64,000 nt of DNA from Denitratisoma sp. DHT3 (GTDB taxonomy: Bacteria; Pseudomonadota; Gammaproteobacteria; Burkholderiales; Rhodocyclaceae), in assembly GCF_007833355.1 (NCBI RefSeq), contig NZ_CP020914.1:1164047-1228046 (forward strand), given 5' to 3'. Below the pieces are notes generated by a model. The model made no database searches. It was not told where the DNA came from and saw only the letters and a list, made by a program, of their open reading frames with translations. Shown here in pieces: positions 32,457 through 41,988 of this stretch. Position numbers and translations under genes: made by a program. The stretch's first letter is position 1; each line of letters begins with the position of its first letter.

Positions 32457-34619
32457 TCAGCTGTGGCGTTTGCCCTTATGAACCACGCCGGGTTTGCGCG
32501 GCGTGTCGAAACCGGCTTCGCGCTTAGGCTTGGCGAAACCGCCTTCCTTGAAGGGTTTGCCGTGGCCGCCTTCCTTGAAAGGCTTGCCGTGACCACCGTC
32601 CTTGAAGGGCTTGCCATGCCCGCCTTCCTTGAAAGACTTGCCGAAACCACCCTCCTTGAAGGGTTTGCCGAAGCCCGCCTCCCGGCGTGGCTGATCGAAG
32701 CCCCCGCTCCGCGGCGGCTTGCCGAAGCCGCCCTCGCGCCGGGCCGGCTCGTGCCCGCCACTCTTGTGGAAAGAAGAGGAGAACGGCCGCCCTCCCCGCT
32801 CCTCGCCGCCACGGGGGCCGCGCGGCGAACGGCTGGTGGGCTGGTCGCCATGATCCGGCGCGATCTCCAACTGCCGGCCCTGCACCCGTACCCGCCGCAG
32901 CAGGCCGAGGAGTTCCGCCGACAGGGAGTCGGGCAATTCCACGGTGCTGAAGCTGTCGAACAGGTTGATCTGGCCGATGTAGCGGCTCTCGATGCCGGCC
33001 TCGTTGGCGATCGCGCCGACGATGTTCTTGGGCGTGACGCCATGGTCGCGGCCCACCTCGATGCGGTAGCGCATCAGCCCGCCGGCGGCGGGACGCGCAG
33101 GACGCTCATGGCGCGCCGGACGTTCGCCGAAGGCCGGGCGCTCCTCGCGGACGGGGAAAGCCCGCTCTTCGCCAAAGGCAGGCCGTTCGGCGCGAACCGC
33201 GGGACGCTCTTCCCGATAGGCGGAACGTTCCTCGCGGAAAGCCGGGCGCTCCTCGCGTGGCGGACGGCTCTCGCCGACGCGCGCCTCGGCATCGGCGGCA
33301 CGGCCGGGAGCCATCTGCAAGGGCCGCTCCTTCTGCACCAGCCAGGCCAGGGCGGCGGCGATCTCCACCGTATCCACGTTCTGCTCGCGCTCGATCTGGC
33401 TCACCACGTCCTCGAAGAAACCCAATTCCTCGGCCCCCAGCACCTCCACCACCTGGCGCTTGAACTGGGCGACGCGGCGGTCGGCCACGTCCTCCATGCT
33501 GGGCAGTTGCATCGGCTCGATCGGCTGCCGCGTGGCGCGCTCGATCACCCGCAGCATGCGCTTCTCGCGCGGGGCGATGAACAGGATCGCGGTGCCGGCG
33601 CGGCCGGCGCGGCCGGTGCGACCGATGCGGTGGACGTAGGCTTCGGTGTCGTAGGGAATGTCGTAGTTGATCACGTGGCTGACGCGGGGCACGTCGATGC
33701 CGCGCGCCGCCACGTCGGTGGCCACTACGATGTCCAGGGTCTTGTTCTTCAGCTGCTCGATCACCCGCTCGCGCTGGGCCTGCTGCAGGTCGCCGCTCAG
33801 GGCGGCGGCGGCATAACCCCGGGCCTCCAGCTTCTCCGCCAGTTCCACGGTGGCGAGCTTGGTGCGGACGAAGATGATCGCGGCGTCGAAATCCTCCTCC
33901 ACTTCGAGGATGCGGGTCAGCGCATCCAGCTTGTTGCCGGTGGCTTGCCAGTAGCGCTGGCGGATGGTGGTGACGGTGGCGGTGGCGGCCCTGATCTTGA
34001 TCTCCTGCGGCTCGCGCAGGTGGGTGCGCGCCACGCGGCGGATCACCTCGGGCATGGTGGCCGAGAACAGCGCGGTCTGGCGACTGGCGGGGGTATGTTC
34101 GAGAATCCACTCGACGTCGTCGATGAAGCCCATCCGCAGCATCTCGTCGGCCTCGTCCAGCACCAGGGTCTTGAGTCCCTCCAGGTTGAGGCTCTTGCGC
34201 TCCAGATGGTCCATCACCCGGCCCGGGGTGCCGACGATCACATGGGCGCCCCGGTCCAGGGCGCGCAACTGCACCACCATGCTCTGGCCGCCGTAGATCG
34301 GCAGCACGTGGAAACCGGGCATGAAGTGGGCATAGCTCTGCAGGGCCTCGGCCACCTGGATCGCCAGTTCCCGGGTGGGCGTCAGGATCAGCGCCTGGGG
34401 CCGCCGCTCGGTCAGGTCGAGCCGCTCCAGGAGCGGCAGCGCGAAGGCCGCCGTCTTGCCGGTGCCGGTCTGGGCCTCGCCCAGGATGTCATGGCCGGCC
34501 AGCAACTGCGGAATGCAGGCCGCCTGGATCGGCGATGGGGTCTCGTAGCCCAGGGTTTCCAGGGCCTGCAAAAGAAAAGGGGACAGACCCAGCTGGTCAA
34601 AGCGTTCGATGGCGGACAT
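32457..34619 (-). CDS. deaD: DEAD-box RNA helicase (DeaD/CsdA type)
   Basis: 720 residues from ATG (MSAIERFDQLGLSPFLLQAL). Q motif TPSPIQ, Walker A AQTGTGKT (about 49-56), PGRVMDH, LVLDEADEMLRMGF, SAT and HRIGRTGRAGR define the helicase core. A DbpA-type RNA-binding domain lies near residues 512-585 (MRYRIEVGRDHGVTPKNIVG). The C-terminus is basic with tandem nine-residue units of KPFKEGGHG type. Such helicases act in ribosome assembly and cold adaptation. A run of alternating Arg/Glu-rich repeats (PAFREERSAYREERPA) links the domains. Confidence 0.93.
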   Translation of the reverse strand: MSAIERFDQLGLSPFLLQALETLGYETPSPIQAACIPQLLAGHDILGEAQTGTGKTAAFALPLLERLDLTERRPQALILTPTRELAIQVAEALQSYAHFMPGFHVLPIYGGQSMVVQLRALDRGAHVIVGTPGRVMDHLERKSLNLEGLKTLVLDEADEMLRMGFIDDVEWILEHTPASRQTALFSATMPEVIRRVARTHLREPQEIKIRAATATVTTIRQRYWQATGNKLDALTRILEVEEDFDAAIIFVRTKLATVELAEKLEARGYAAAALSGDLQQAQRERVIEQLKNKTLDIVVATDVAARGIDVPRVSHVINYDIPYDTEAYVHRIGRTGRAGRAGTAILFIAPREKRMLRVIERATRQPIEPMQLPSMEDVADRRVAQFKRQVVEVLGAEELGFFEDVVSQIEREQNVDTVEIAAALAWLVQKERPLQMAPGRAADAEARVGESRPPREERPAFREERSAYREERPAVRAERPAFGEERAFPVREERPAFGERPARHERPARPAAGGLMRYRIEVGRDHGVTPKNIVGAIANEAGIESRYIGQINLFDSFSTVELPDSLSAELLGLLRRVRVQGRQLEIAPDHGDQPTSRSPRGPRGGEERGGRPFSSSFHKSGGHEPARREGGFGKPPRSGGFDQPRREAGFGKPFKEGGFGKSFKEGGHGKPFKDGGHGKPFKEGGHGKPFKEGGFAKPKREAGFDTPRKPGVVHKGKRHS

Positions 34620-34967
34620 GTGGGGGAAATACCGGGAAATACTGCGGGGGATGCAGCGAAATGGGCAGCGCGGACAGAAGGGGGAGCCAAGACTCGGAGC
34701 TGCTGCCGTCAAGAAGTCTCATTTTAGCGTGAAAAGCAAGCTTTCCCGCCCATTCAGCGACTTTTCCATCGGGGCATGCAGGGCGCTCGACATTAGCTTC
34801 AGCTCTTTGTCGGCGAATGGCGGGTAGCCATCACTGCCCCTGTCGCGCTTCTTGTCGATTTTCTCGACAGGCAGCAGTTTGTCCGGCTCTTGCTGATGTA
34901 TGACGGGAAGCGCATGTGTCAGACTTTTTGGATCACCACAGTGGATCGCCGTCGAACACATGCTTGT
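34620..34967. other. Intergenic region upstream of deaD
   Basis: No convincing gene. A leftward open frame of 91 codons begins inside the following terminator and has no ribosome binding site; it may be a remnant (PVEKIDKKRDRGSDGYPPFA). The part next to deaD should hold its promoter. Confidence 0.4.
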
Positions 34968-35010
34968 AAATACAAAAAAGCCCTTGATCCACAAGGGCTT
35001 TTTTGTATTT
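34968..35010 (-). terminator. Terminator of the tRNA-Ser gene
   Basis: AAATACAAAAAAGCCCTT and AAGGGCTTTTTTGTATTT form an 18-bp perfect inverted repeat around GATCCAC. On the minus strand it directly follows the tRNA CCA end, with a T-run inside the stem. Confidence 0.85.
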
Positions 35011-35037
35011 TGGCGGAGACGGAGGGATTCGAACCCT
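35011..35037 (-). pseudogene. 3' end of a tRNA-Ser gene (attachment-site remnant)
   Basis: The minus strand reads AGGGTTCGAATCCCTCCG then TCTCCGCCA: T-loop TTCGAAT, half of the T-stem, the acceptor strand CGTCTCC, discriminator G and encoded CCA. GGAGACG/CGTCTCC acceptors are typical of tRNA-Ser. Upstream of AGGG the sequence departs from tRNA (repeated ATCCCCGNNAATCCCCG), so there is no D or anticodon arm. A 3' tRNA fragment with its terminator is what remains at one end after integration of an island into a tRNA gene. Confidence 0.75.
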
Positions 35038-35410
35038 AACCGTCGGGGATTTGCGGGGATTGACGGGGATTAGAACCTTTTAAAAACAGAACGTTATATT
35101 TTTCTAACTCCCCTACTCTCCCCCTAGATCCCATCAATTTGCAGTGGATTTTGCAGTAGAACTCTACATATATTTTTCTAACATCTGCTCATTCAAGCCA
35201 AAGTCTAGGTCAACATCTCGGCCTGAGCCGCCATTCGGCTGGCCGGCACACTCGGTCAGCAATGTATCGGTTACCTGCCGCTCAGCCGCAAGTAGCGCTG
35301 AACGGCAGCTTCTCTATCCGGAGAACGCGTACTGCGTGCCCTTGCTGTCCTCCGTGTGAGCGATCTGAATCTCGCGCACTCGGCGTGCCGACGCTGGATT
35401 GGACACGGCA
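35038..35410. other. Region beyond the tRNA fragment, no intact gene
   Basis: Directly beside the tRNA end are three CGGGGAT-like units (GTCGGGGATTTGCGGGGATT, GACGGGGATTAG), possibly arm-type sites of an integrase. The rest is AT-rich, then GC-rich. On the minus strand a degraded frame (REIQIAHTEDSKGTQYAFSG) follows the rloB gene. No integrase gene is present here. Confidence 0.45.
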
Positions 35411-36085
35411 TCAGGCGCGCAGCGTGGTCAGCAACGTGACCAGTTCATGGAGTGCGGTGAAAGGCTCTGGGTCGGTATAGGCATTGAACCTTGCCGCCAA
35501 GGTCTGTGCTCGCTGCGTCGCGATTTCAAGTTTGTCGCGGGTGGTAACAAATGCGCCGCCCATGCCTTTCTCGTATCCGGGGATGTGCTGTTTCAGGCGT
35601 CGCATCACCTCGTCTCGATGGATGGGTGCCTGAATGTCCGCATAGTGCAGCAACAGCCACAGCTCGAAGCTGGGAATGGAAGCGATGGCCCTGAAGCCGA
35701 CCAACTGTCTGTCGTCGTTGCGCAGCTTGGCATCGAGTGATTGCGCCAAGTTCAGGGCGTTGAAATAGCTGCCGTGGTCGTCGCGGTCAAACACTGCATA
35801 GATTTGATCAAAGCTCTTGGGGCGGATGCCTTTGTGTAAATCGCCTTCTTCAAAGAGTTGCTGGGCGTAACGCACCACCTGGATGGGAGCAGTGCCCAAT
35901 TGGCCAGGTTGCACTTCTACGTTGGCTGAATGCAGCTGATGCGTGGCGCGAATCTCCTCCAAGTACAGCGGCTCCGTCTTACTACCTTCTGTGACGATCA
36001 GGATGCGGGCATAGCTGGCACGGCGTGCCTCCTTCGCAGCCTTGCGTCGCAGTTGCCTGTCTTTGGGCTGGTTGTCGCGCCCCAT
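35411..36085 (-). CDS. RloB-family protein (AbiLii-like)
   Basis: 224 residues. A basic N-terminus (PKDRQLRRKAAKEARRASYA) precedes a TOPRIM-like pattern: ILIVTEGSKTEPLYLEEIR with its conserved Glu and IYAVFDRDDHGSY with the Asp-rich motif, then FELWLLLHY. RloB proteins occur beside AAA ATPases; the pair corresponds to the lactococcal phage-resistance system AbiL. A nuclease role is inferred. The start overlaps the stop of the upstream ATPase gene by one base. Confidence 0.85.
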   Translation of the reverse strand: MGRDNQPKDRQLRRKAAKEARRASYARILIVTEGSKTEPLYLEEIRATHQLHSANVEVQPGQLGTAPIQVVRYAQQLFEEGDLHKGIRPKSFDQIYAVFDRDDHGSYFNALNLAQSLDAKLRNDDRQLVGFRAIASIPSFELWLLLHYADIQAPIHRDEVMRRLKQHIPGYEKGMGGAFVTTRDKLEIATQRAQTLAARFNAYTDPEPFTALHELVTLLTTLRA

Positions 36086-37356
36086 CAGTGCTTCACTCCC
36101 AACAACTGATTCCGCAGGAAGGGCAGTGCGCCGTATCGCCCTTGCAGATAACCGCGCTCCAGCGCTTCATTTTTACGCGGGCTGAAGTCGAGCAGCGGAT
36201 ACAGCGATGAGCTTTGGTCCGGCCGCTTTTCGACAAACCAAATCTGATCGCGGCGCAACAAGCCGTAGGCATCGAGCAGCGAGGTGTCGTGCGTGGTGAA
36301 GATGAGCTGCGCGTTGCCCGTGTTGACTTCGGTCCGGTGGAACAGGCGCACCAATGCCTGCACCAGCAGGGTATGCAGGCTGGTGTCCAGTTCATCCACG
36401 ACCAGCGTCAGCCCCTTGTTGAGGATGTCGAGAATTGGCCCAGTCAGGAACAACAGGTTGCGGGTGCCGCTGGATTCATCCATTAAGTCAAAAACGGCCT
36501 TGCCTTGTTCGGTGACGTGGTGGAACTTCACTTCGTCGACGGCCTGCTCGCTGGCTTCTTCCTCACGCTTGCCAGTGGCTAGATCAAAGAGAATGCTGTG
36601 AACCATGGCCTGCTTGGTGGTGACTTCGATATCAGCTATGCTGATGTCGGCTGCACGCAGAAACTCACAAATGGTCTTGCGCCGCGCTTCCTCCTTGAGC
36701 ATCTGTACAGAAAACTGCGGAGACAGCGGTGACTGTTCATTGAAGATCACGAGCCCATTCGCGAACCAGTCAAAAACTGGGCGCAGGGCATCACTGTTGA
36801 GCTGCACCGCCATAGACAGGAACAAGGCATTGGGCCGAGTGGCCCCCTCCCACAAGTTCTTGGCACCCTTAAGGCCGGGACCGAAGTCGTACACATCCTT
36901 GCCGCTCTCAGTATCGAAGTAACGCTCGAACCAGCGTTGCGGCTTGAATGCCTTGAAAACCAGGAGATGCTCGCTGACGATGCGTTGCGAGGTCATTGCA
37001 AAACCATACTGGTAGCGTACGCTGTCCAAGATAAAGGTGACTTCAAACTCCGTGGATTGATTGCCTGACGCAGCATCCAGCCTGAAGGGTTGAAGTCGAT
37101 CAAAGGTCTGCCCGGGCTGCAGGGCTGCTGACTCCAGCACCACGCCGCGCATGTACTGCAGGGCTTTAACGAGGTTGGATTTGCCGCTGGCATTGGCGCC
37201 GTATACCACCGCACTCTTGAGCAAATGCGGGGCAGCCTTCAGCCCGGTGGCGAGGGTATGGGTATCCAGCAGCGTCTTGTCGGTGGCCGCAACAAGACTA
37301 AGCACCTGCTCATCGCGCAGGCTGCGGAAGTTCTTGACGCGGAACTCGACCAGCAT
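36085..37356 (-). CDS. AAA/SMC-type ATPase, RloA/AbiLi-like
   Basis: 423 residues from ATG (MLVEFRVKNFRSLRDEQVLS); an upstream ATG 42 bases earlier has no better RBS. Walker A VVYGANASGKSNLVKAL (about 51-65), signature region DESSGTRNLLFLTG, Walker B LTLVVDELDTSLH and switch His in FTTHDTSLLD place it with the ABC-like AAA_15/AAA_21 ATPases (OLD/RloA-like). It probably senses infection and controls the RloB partner. The upstream region is very AT-rich, suggesting a foreign origin. Confidence 0.88.
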   Translation of the reverse strand: MLVEFRVKNFRSLRDEQVLSLVAATDKTLLDTHTLATGLKAAPHLLKSAVVYGANASGKSNLVKALQYMRGVVLESAALQPGQTFDRLQPFRLDAASGNQSTEFEVTFILDSVRYQYGFAMTSQRIVSEHLLVFKAFKPQRWFERYFDTESGKDVYDFGPGLKGAKNLWEGATRPNALFLSMAVQLNSDALRPVFDWFANGLVIFNEQSPLSPQFSVQMLKEEARRKTICEFLRAADISIADIEVTTKQAMVHSILFDLATGKREEEASEQAVDEVKFHHVTEQGKAVFDLMDESSGTRNLLFLTGPILDILNKGLTLVVDELDTSLHTLLVQALVRLFHRTEVNTGNAQLIFTTHDTSLLDAYGLLRRDQIWFVEKRPDQSSSLYPLLDFSPRKNEALERGYLQGRYGALPFLRNQLLGVKH

Positions 37357-37569
37357 TGTATTCACCCATTTATTAAAAAATATATTCGAATTATGCACTA
37401 TATATTCGAAATATCAATTTATTTACGAATTTATGGCTGAATTTTTGACGGAAGGCCCACCGAACACAAGACCGTTCAGACACGCTGGCACAGAGGTGAG
37501 GCGGGGCAGCGAATGGGAAAGATAGCCGACATGAAGCGGAGGCGTTCTACTGCAACGAGATAAGAACTT

Positions 37570-38471
37570 CTAACAAAATGGTTCATGAAGCATTTTTGAG
37601 TTGCCGCCAGCAGATGATGGAGCAGGCGATCTTGATAAAAGCCTCATGGATGAGGGCGAGGCGCTCGAATCGGATGCGCAGTCGGCGAAAGTTGTGCAGC
37701 CAAGCAATGCAGCGTTCGACGACCCAGCGCGTCTTGCCCAGTCCGCTGCCGTGGGGTTCTCCGCGACGGGCAATCTCAGTATGGATACCGAGGGCGTGGA
37801 GCGGCCTGCGATGTTTGTCATGATCGTAGCCGCGATCGCCTTGGACGATGACCGGCTTGCGCAGCAGTCGCCCTTGCTTACCTCGGATCGGTGGAATGGC
37901 CTCGACCAAAGGCAGCAGTTGGGTGACGTCGTTACGGTTGGCACCGGTCAGGATGACTGCGAGCGGGATGCCCTGCGCTTCGGTGATGAGGTGGTGCTTG
38001 GAGCCGGGACAAGCGCGGTCGGTGGGATTGGGTCCTGTTTTTGACCCGATCCCACGGCGCGAATGGAGGAGGAATCGACGATGCAGCGTGACCAGTCGAT
38101 GGCATCGGCAGCCCGGAGTTTGGCCAGCAGCACCTCGTGCAGCCGCTGCCATACACCGGCCTCTTGCCATGCTCGCAGCCGGCGCCAGCAACTCATGCCC
38201 GAGCCGCAACCCATCTCTTGGGGCAGCATTTCCCACGGGATGCCCGATTGCAGAACAAACAGGATACCGGTCAGCAATGCCCGGTCGTCCAGCGGCTTGC
38301 GCCCGGGATACTTGGCTCGGCGTGGTTTCGGGGGCGGCAGCAGCGGTGCGATCAACGCCCACAGTTCGTCGTCCAATATCGGTTTAGCCATTTCCTCTGC
38401 ACAAAAAAAACTGTGCAGAGGTTAACGAATTTCGCTCCCTGTGAACAGGGGGTAATACGTCTTTTTGTTAG
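37570..38471 (-). mobile_element. IS5-family insertion sequence, second type
   Basis: About 900 bp. Ends CTAACAAAA (left) and TTTTGTTAG (right) are inverted; the exact target duplication is not clear. The transposase lies on the minus strand in two frames. It differs from the element at 30196. Confidence 0.7.
37583..38391 (-). CDS. IS5-family transposase in two frames
   Basis: The first frame begins MAKPILDDELWALIAPLLPP (DUF4096) and carries the first catalytic Asp (CIVDSSSIRAVG). Near 38035-38045 the reading moves to the second frame at a CAAAAAC run: KTGPNPTDRACPGSKHHLIT, PVIVQGDRGYDHDKHR and RWVVERCIAWLHNFRRLRIR (catalytic Glu). This is consistent with either programmed frameshifting or a mutation. 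Confidence 0.8.
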
Positions 38472-38505
38472 GACTTCTAAGTCCATTTCTGGGCGGAAGT
38501 TCGCG

Positions 38506-38566
38506 TGCCCAACGTTGCCAGATTGTGGCCATACAGTGTCGCCCGCATGGCCACAGGTTGGCGCCA
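38506..38566 (-). repeat. attC-like inverted repeat
   Basis: Starts GCCCAACG and ends GGTTGGCG, with inner arms GTGGCCAT / ATGGCCAC. The ends look like integron cores, but the spacing between core and arm is very unequal (about 11 and 2 bases), unlike the real attC sites at 1582-6271. Listed as a possible remnant only. Confidence 0.25.
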
Positions 38567-38573
38567 CCTAGAT

Positions 38574-38955
38574 TTCGGTTTGCTCAAAAATCTCCAGTGC
38601 GTCGTCCACCTCGATTCCGAGGTACCTGACGTTGCTCTCCAGCTTGCTGTGCCCGAGCAATGATAGCTTTGGGGAGACCACGCACGTGGGCAACTCGGTC
38701 CAGAATGCGTACCAGTTGTTGCCCGCCCATGGCCCGCTCCGGGACGATGGCCACGACTTCAGGGGTGGACTCGAGGAGTTCGGGATCCTTGGATTCCCGC
38801 CACTGCTCGTAGACGACGATGCTGTCCGTTGCCTTCTTCACGTCGGAGGCGCGTTTCTCGGAATAGAACACCTCGACGGCCTTGATCGAGTAGCAGCACG
38901 GTAAAAGGCATCGCATCGCAGCAACGAATAGCCGGCCGAAAAGACTGTGCTGCCG
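38574..38955 (-). pseudogene. Chimeric remnant: IS3-type transposase piece joined to tyrosine recombinase tail
   Basis: One minus-strand frame carries VVAIVPERAMGGQQLVRILD and RVAHVRGLPKAI, resembling the core of IS3-family OrfB before its DNGPEF motif. Directly after it, in another frame, is LLGHSKLESNVRYLGIEVDD followed by ALEIFEQTEI and a stop, the C-terminus of a site-specific tyrosine recombinase (Arg/His/Tyr box LLGHSK...VRYLG). Neither part is complete. It records at least two lost mobile elements. Confidence 0.6.
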
Positions 38956-39113
38956 TCGGGTGGTAGTTAGCACGACTCAGTTGTCGGGCGGGGCGCCCCC
39001 TACCTTGTCGTATGCTACAACCGTGCTAGATGCAGCTCACTGATGTATCACCTCATGCAGAAATCAGAGGCGCCCTGAGTAGATGACATATAGGAAAATC
39101 GATGACTGCTTGG

Positions 39114-39954
<841 letters not shown>

Positions 39955-40234
39955 ACAACTTCAGAGACCCTGACACCGCGTAGACGGGGCGAGGGGTGCG
40001 CCAGGCACCATCGCCGCCCAGGGAAACCTTTCTGTCGTGCTCGATGCCGCCAGCTGCCGCCGGGCACAGCGTCTGCCCCTGCCACCGGCGGTGCAAATAA
40101 GAGCGTTATTCCCCCACAAAAAACAGTTGCTTTCACAGTATCCGTACTGATAAAGTAATTAACAAAATTACTAACGCGCCGCTTGTCAGCGAATCAATCG
40201 ATTTGCCAGACGGCGTGAGCAAAGGAGCTGAGAA
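39955..40234. promoter_or_regulatory. Promoter region of the molybdenum dehydrogenase operon with operator palindromes
   Basis: No gene. TACTGATAAAGTAATT ends a 19-bp site (40142-40160) that matches AATTACTGATAAAGTAATT at 16 positions. It overlaps a second perfect palindrome, AGTAATT-AACAA-AATTACT (40154-40172). Related sites lie at 53516 and 56645. AAGGAG precedes the first ATG. The left part (to about 40130) is GC-rich remnant sequence. Confidence 0.6.
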
Positions 40235-40912
40235 ATGAAAGCGCAATTTGTTCAGGGCGTCCCCCTGAAGGAGCTGCTCGATCCCGACGCCGGGGTCTGG
40301 CGCGCGGCGAAACCGGAAGCGCTGGCCCTCTCCGGGACGCCGTCGGCCCTGCAGCCCACGTCGGCGGTGCGCGTCGCCTTTCCCGAGGGCACCATCGGTG
40401 CCATCAAGAACGTCTCGGTGGCCGCGGTCCACAACGGCACCGACATCGCCTTCCGCCTCGAGTGGCGGGATCCCTCTGCCGATACCGGTGCCGACGGCCA
40501 GGACGACATCGGTTTCCCCGATGGCGCCGCCATCCTGTTCCCCACCAGGAACGGCGCGCCCCTGATGACCATGGGCGCCCCCGGCCTGCCCGTGAATGCG
40601 TGGTATTGGCGCGCCGACGAGAACGGCCGCGGTCGCCACGTCACCGCCCAGGGCCTGGGCACCACCGACACCGCCGACCTGAGCCTGGTCAAGGGCCAGG
40701 GGTCGTACAACAGCGGAAGTTGGCGGGTCGTCATTGCCCGCCCCCTGCAAGTCGATAGCCCGGCCCCCGTCGCCCAGTTGAAGGCCGGCGGCAGGATCGG
40801 CATCAGCTTCGCCATCTGGGAAGGCAGCCACAAGGAAAGGGCCGGTATCAAATCCTTCGCCCTCGGACCGCAAGAAGGCTGGCATGAACTGAGCCTGGAT
40901 CGCGCCGCCTGA
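40235..40912 (+). CDS. Molybdenum dehydrogenase gamma subunit (heme b), EbdC/S25dC-like
   Basis: 225 residues. It has the pattern of the heme-b binding gamma subunit of ethylbenzene dehydrogenase-type enzymes (IAFRLEWRDPSADT, FPDGAAILFPTRNGAPLMTMG, VNAWYWRAD, FAIWEGSHKERAGIKSFALG). In ethylbenzene dehydrogenase heme is held by Met and Lys; M111 or M113 and K206 are in the matching segments. No export signal is seen, so it should travel with the Tat-exported alpha subunit. First gene of the operon, before beta and alpha. Confidence 0.86.
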   Translation: MKAQFVQGVPLKELLDPDAGVWRAAKPEALALSGTPSALQPTSAVRVAFPEGTIGAIKNVSVAAVHNGTDIAFRLEWRDPSADTGADGQDDIGFPDGAAILFPTRNGAPLMTMGAPGLPVNAWYWRADENGRGRHVTAQGLGTTDTADLSLVKGQGSYNSGSWRVVIARPLQVDSPAPVAQLKAGGRIGISFAIWEGSHKERAGIKSFALGPQEGWHELSLDRAA

Positions 40913-40926
40913 GCCTGGAGAACGAC

Positions 40927-41976
40927 ATGACGAAAAGCAAACGCCAATTGGCGATGGTGATGGATCTCAACAAGTGCCTGGGCTGCCACACCTGCAGCGT
41001 CGCCTGCAAGACCTTGTGGACCAAGGACGACGGCATGGAGTACATGCTGTTCAACACCGTCAACACCATGCCCGGCAAGGGTACGCCGAAGGACTGGGAA
41101 ACCATGGGCGGCGGTTTCGACGCCGCAGGCAATGCCAAACCCGGCCAGATTCCCAGCCGCAAGGACTACGGCGATGCCTGGCAGTTCAGCCATGAAGAGC
41201 TGTATTACGGCGGCAAGGGCGACAGCCGCCACCTGGAAATCAAGGGCGCCGCGCCGGAGTGGGGCCCCAACTGGGATGAGGACCAGGGGGGTGGCCAGTT
41301 CCCCAATGCCTACTATTTCTATCTGCCGCGCATCTGCAACCACTGCACCCATGCCGCCTGCAAGGAAGCCTGCCCACGCGGTGCGATCGAGAAGCGCGAA
41401 GAGGACGGCATCGTCACCGTGAATGAGGATCGCTGCCGCGGCTACCGCTTCTGCCAGGCGGCCTGCCCTTACAAGAAGATCTATTTCAACCACCAGAAGA
41501 AGGTGGCCCAGAAGTGCATCTTCTGCTTCCCCCGCATCGATGAGGGCGTCGCCCCCGCCTGCGCCCGCCAGTGCCCGGGACGGATCCGTTTCGTCGGCTA
41601 TCGCGACGACCAGGAGGCGCCCATCTGGAAGCTGGTGGATAAATGGAAAGTGGCCCTCCCCCTGCATCCCGAACACGGCACCGACCCCAACGTCTTCTAT
41701 GTGCCGCCCATCGGTCCGGCCGTCTTCGACGAAACCGGCGATATCGACGAAAGCCAGCCGCGGATTCCCGATGCCTATCTGGTGAGCCTGTTCGGCCCCA
41801 AGGTGCTGGACGCGCTGTCCATCATCAAGGCGGAGCGGGAGAAAAAGCGGACCACGGGCAAGTCGGAATTGATGGACCTGTTGATCGCCTACGAGTGGAA
41901 GAACATGTTCGGCGGCTTCGACAAGGATCCGTCCAAGGTCCAGGTCGCCACGATCCAGTGGACCAAAAAGCGCTAG
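40927..41976 (+). CDS. Molybdenum dehydrogenase beta subunit (four Fe-S clusters), EbdB/S25dB-like
   Basis: 349 residues. Four cysteine groups are visible: CLGCHTCSVACK, CNHCTHAACKEACP, CRGYRFCQAACP (one Cys replaced by Tyr after CRG) and CIFCF...CARQCPG. This is the electron-transfer subunit of DMSO-reductase type II enzymes (NarH, EbdB, S25dB). It conducts electrons from the molybdenum site to heme b. It lies 14 bases after the gamma gene. Confidence 0.92.
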   Translation: MTKSKRQLAMVMDLNKCLGCHTCSVACKTLWTKDDGMEYMLFNTVNTMPGKGTPKDWETMGGGFDAAGNAKPGQIPSRKDYGDAWQFSHEELYYGGKGDSRHLEIKGAAPEWGPNWDEDQGGGQFPNAYYFYLPRICNHCTHAACKEACPRGAIEKREEDGIVTVNEDRCRGYRFCQAACPYKKIYFNHQKKVAQKCIFCFPRIDEGVAPACARQCPGRIRFVGYRDDQEAPIWKLVDKWKVALPLHPEHGTDPNVFYVPPIGPAVFDETGDIDESQPRIPDAYLVSLFGPKVLDALSIIKAEREKKRTTGKSELMDLLIAYEWKNMFGGFDKDPSKVQVATIQWTKKR

Positions 41977-41988
41977 GAGGAGAATCAA

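Noticed and set aside
34719-34994. 91-codon minus-strand open frame
   Set aside because: Its ATG lies inside the tRNA terminator stem, no RBS, and no recognisable domain.
35144-35359. 71-codon plus-strand frame beyond the tRNA fragment
   Set aside because: No RBS and serine-rich random composition; the minus strand shows traces of another degraded frame.
40183-40197. FNR-like box (TTGTCAGCGAATCAA) before the molybdenum operon
   Set aside because: The spacing is one base too long and one half-site is poor; the 19-bp palindrome is a stronger candidate.
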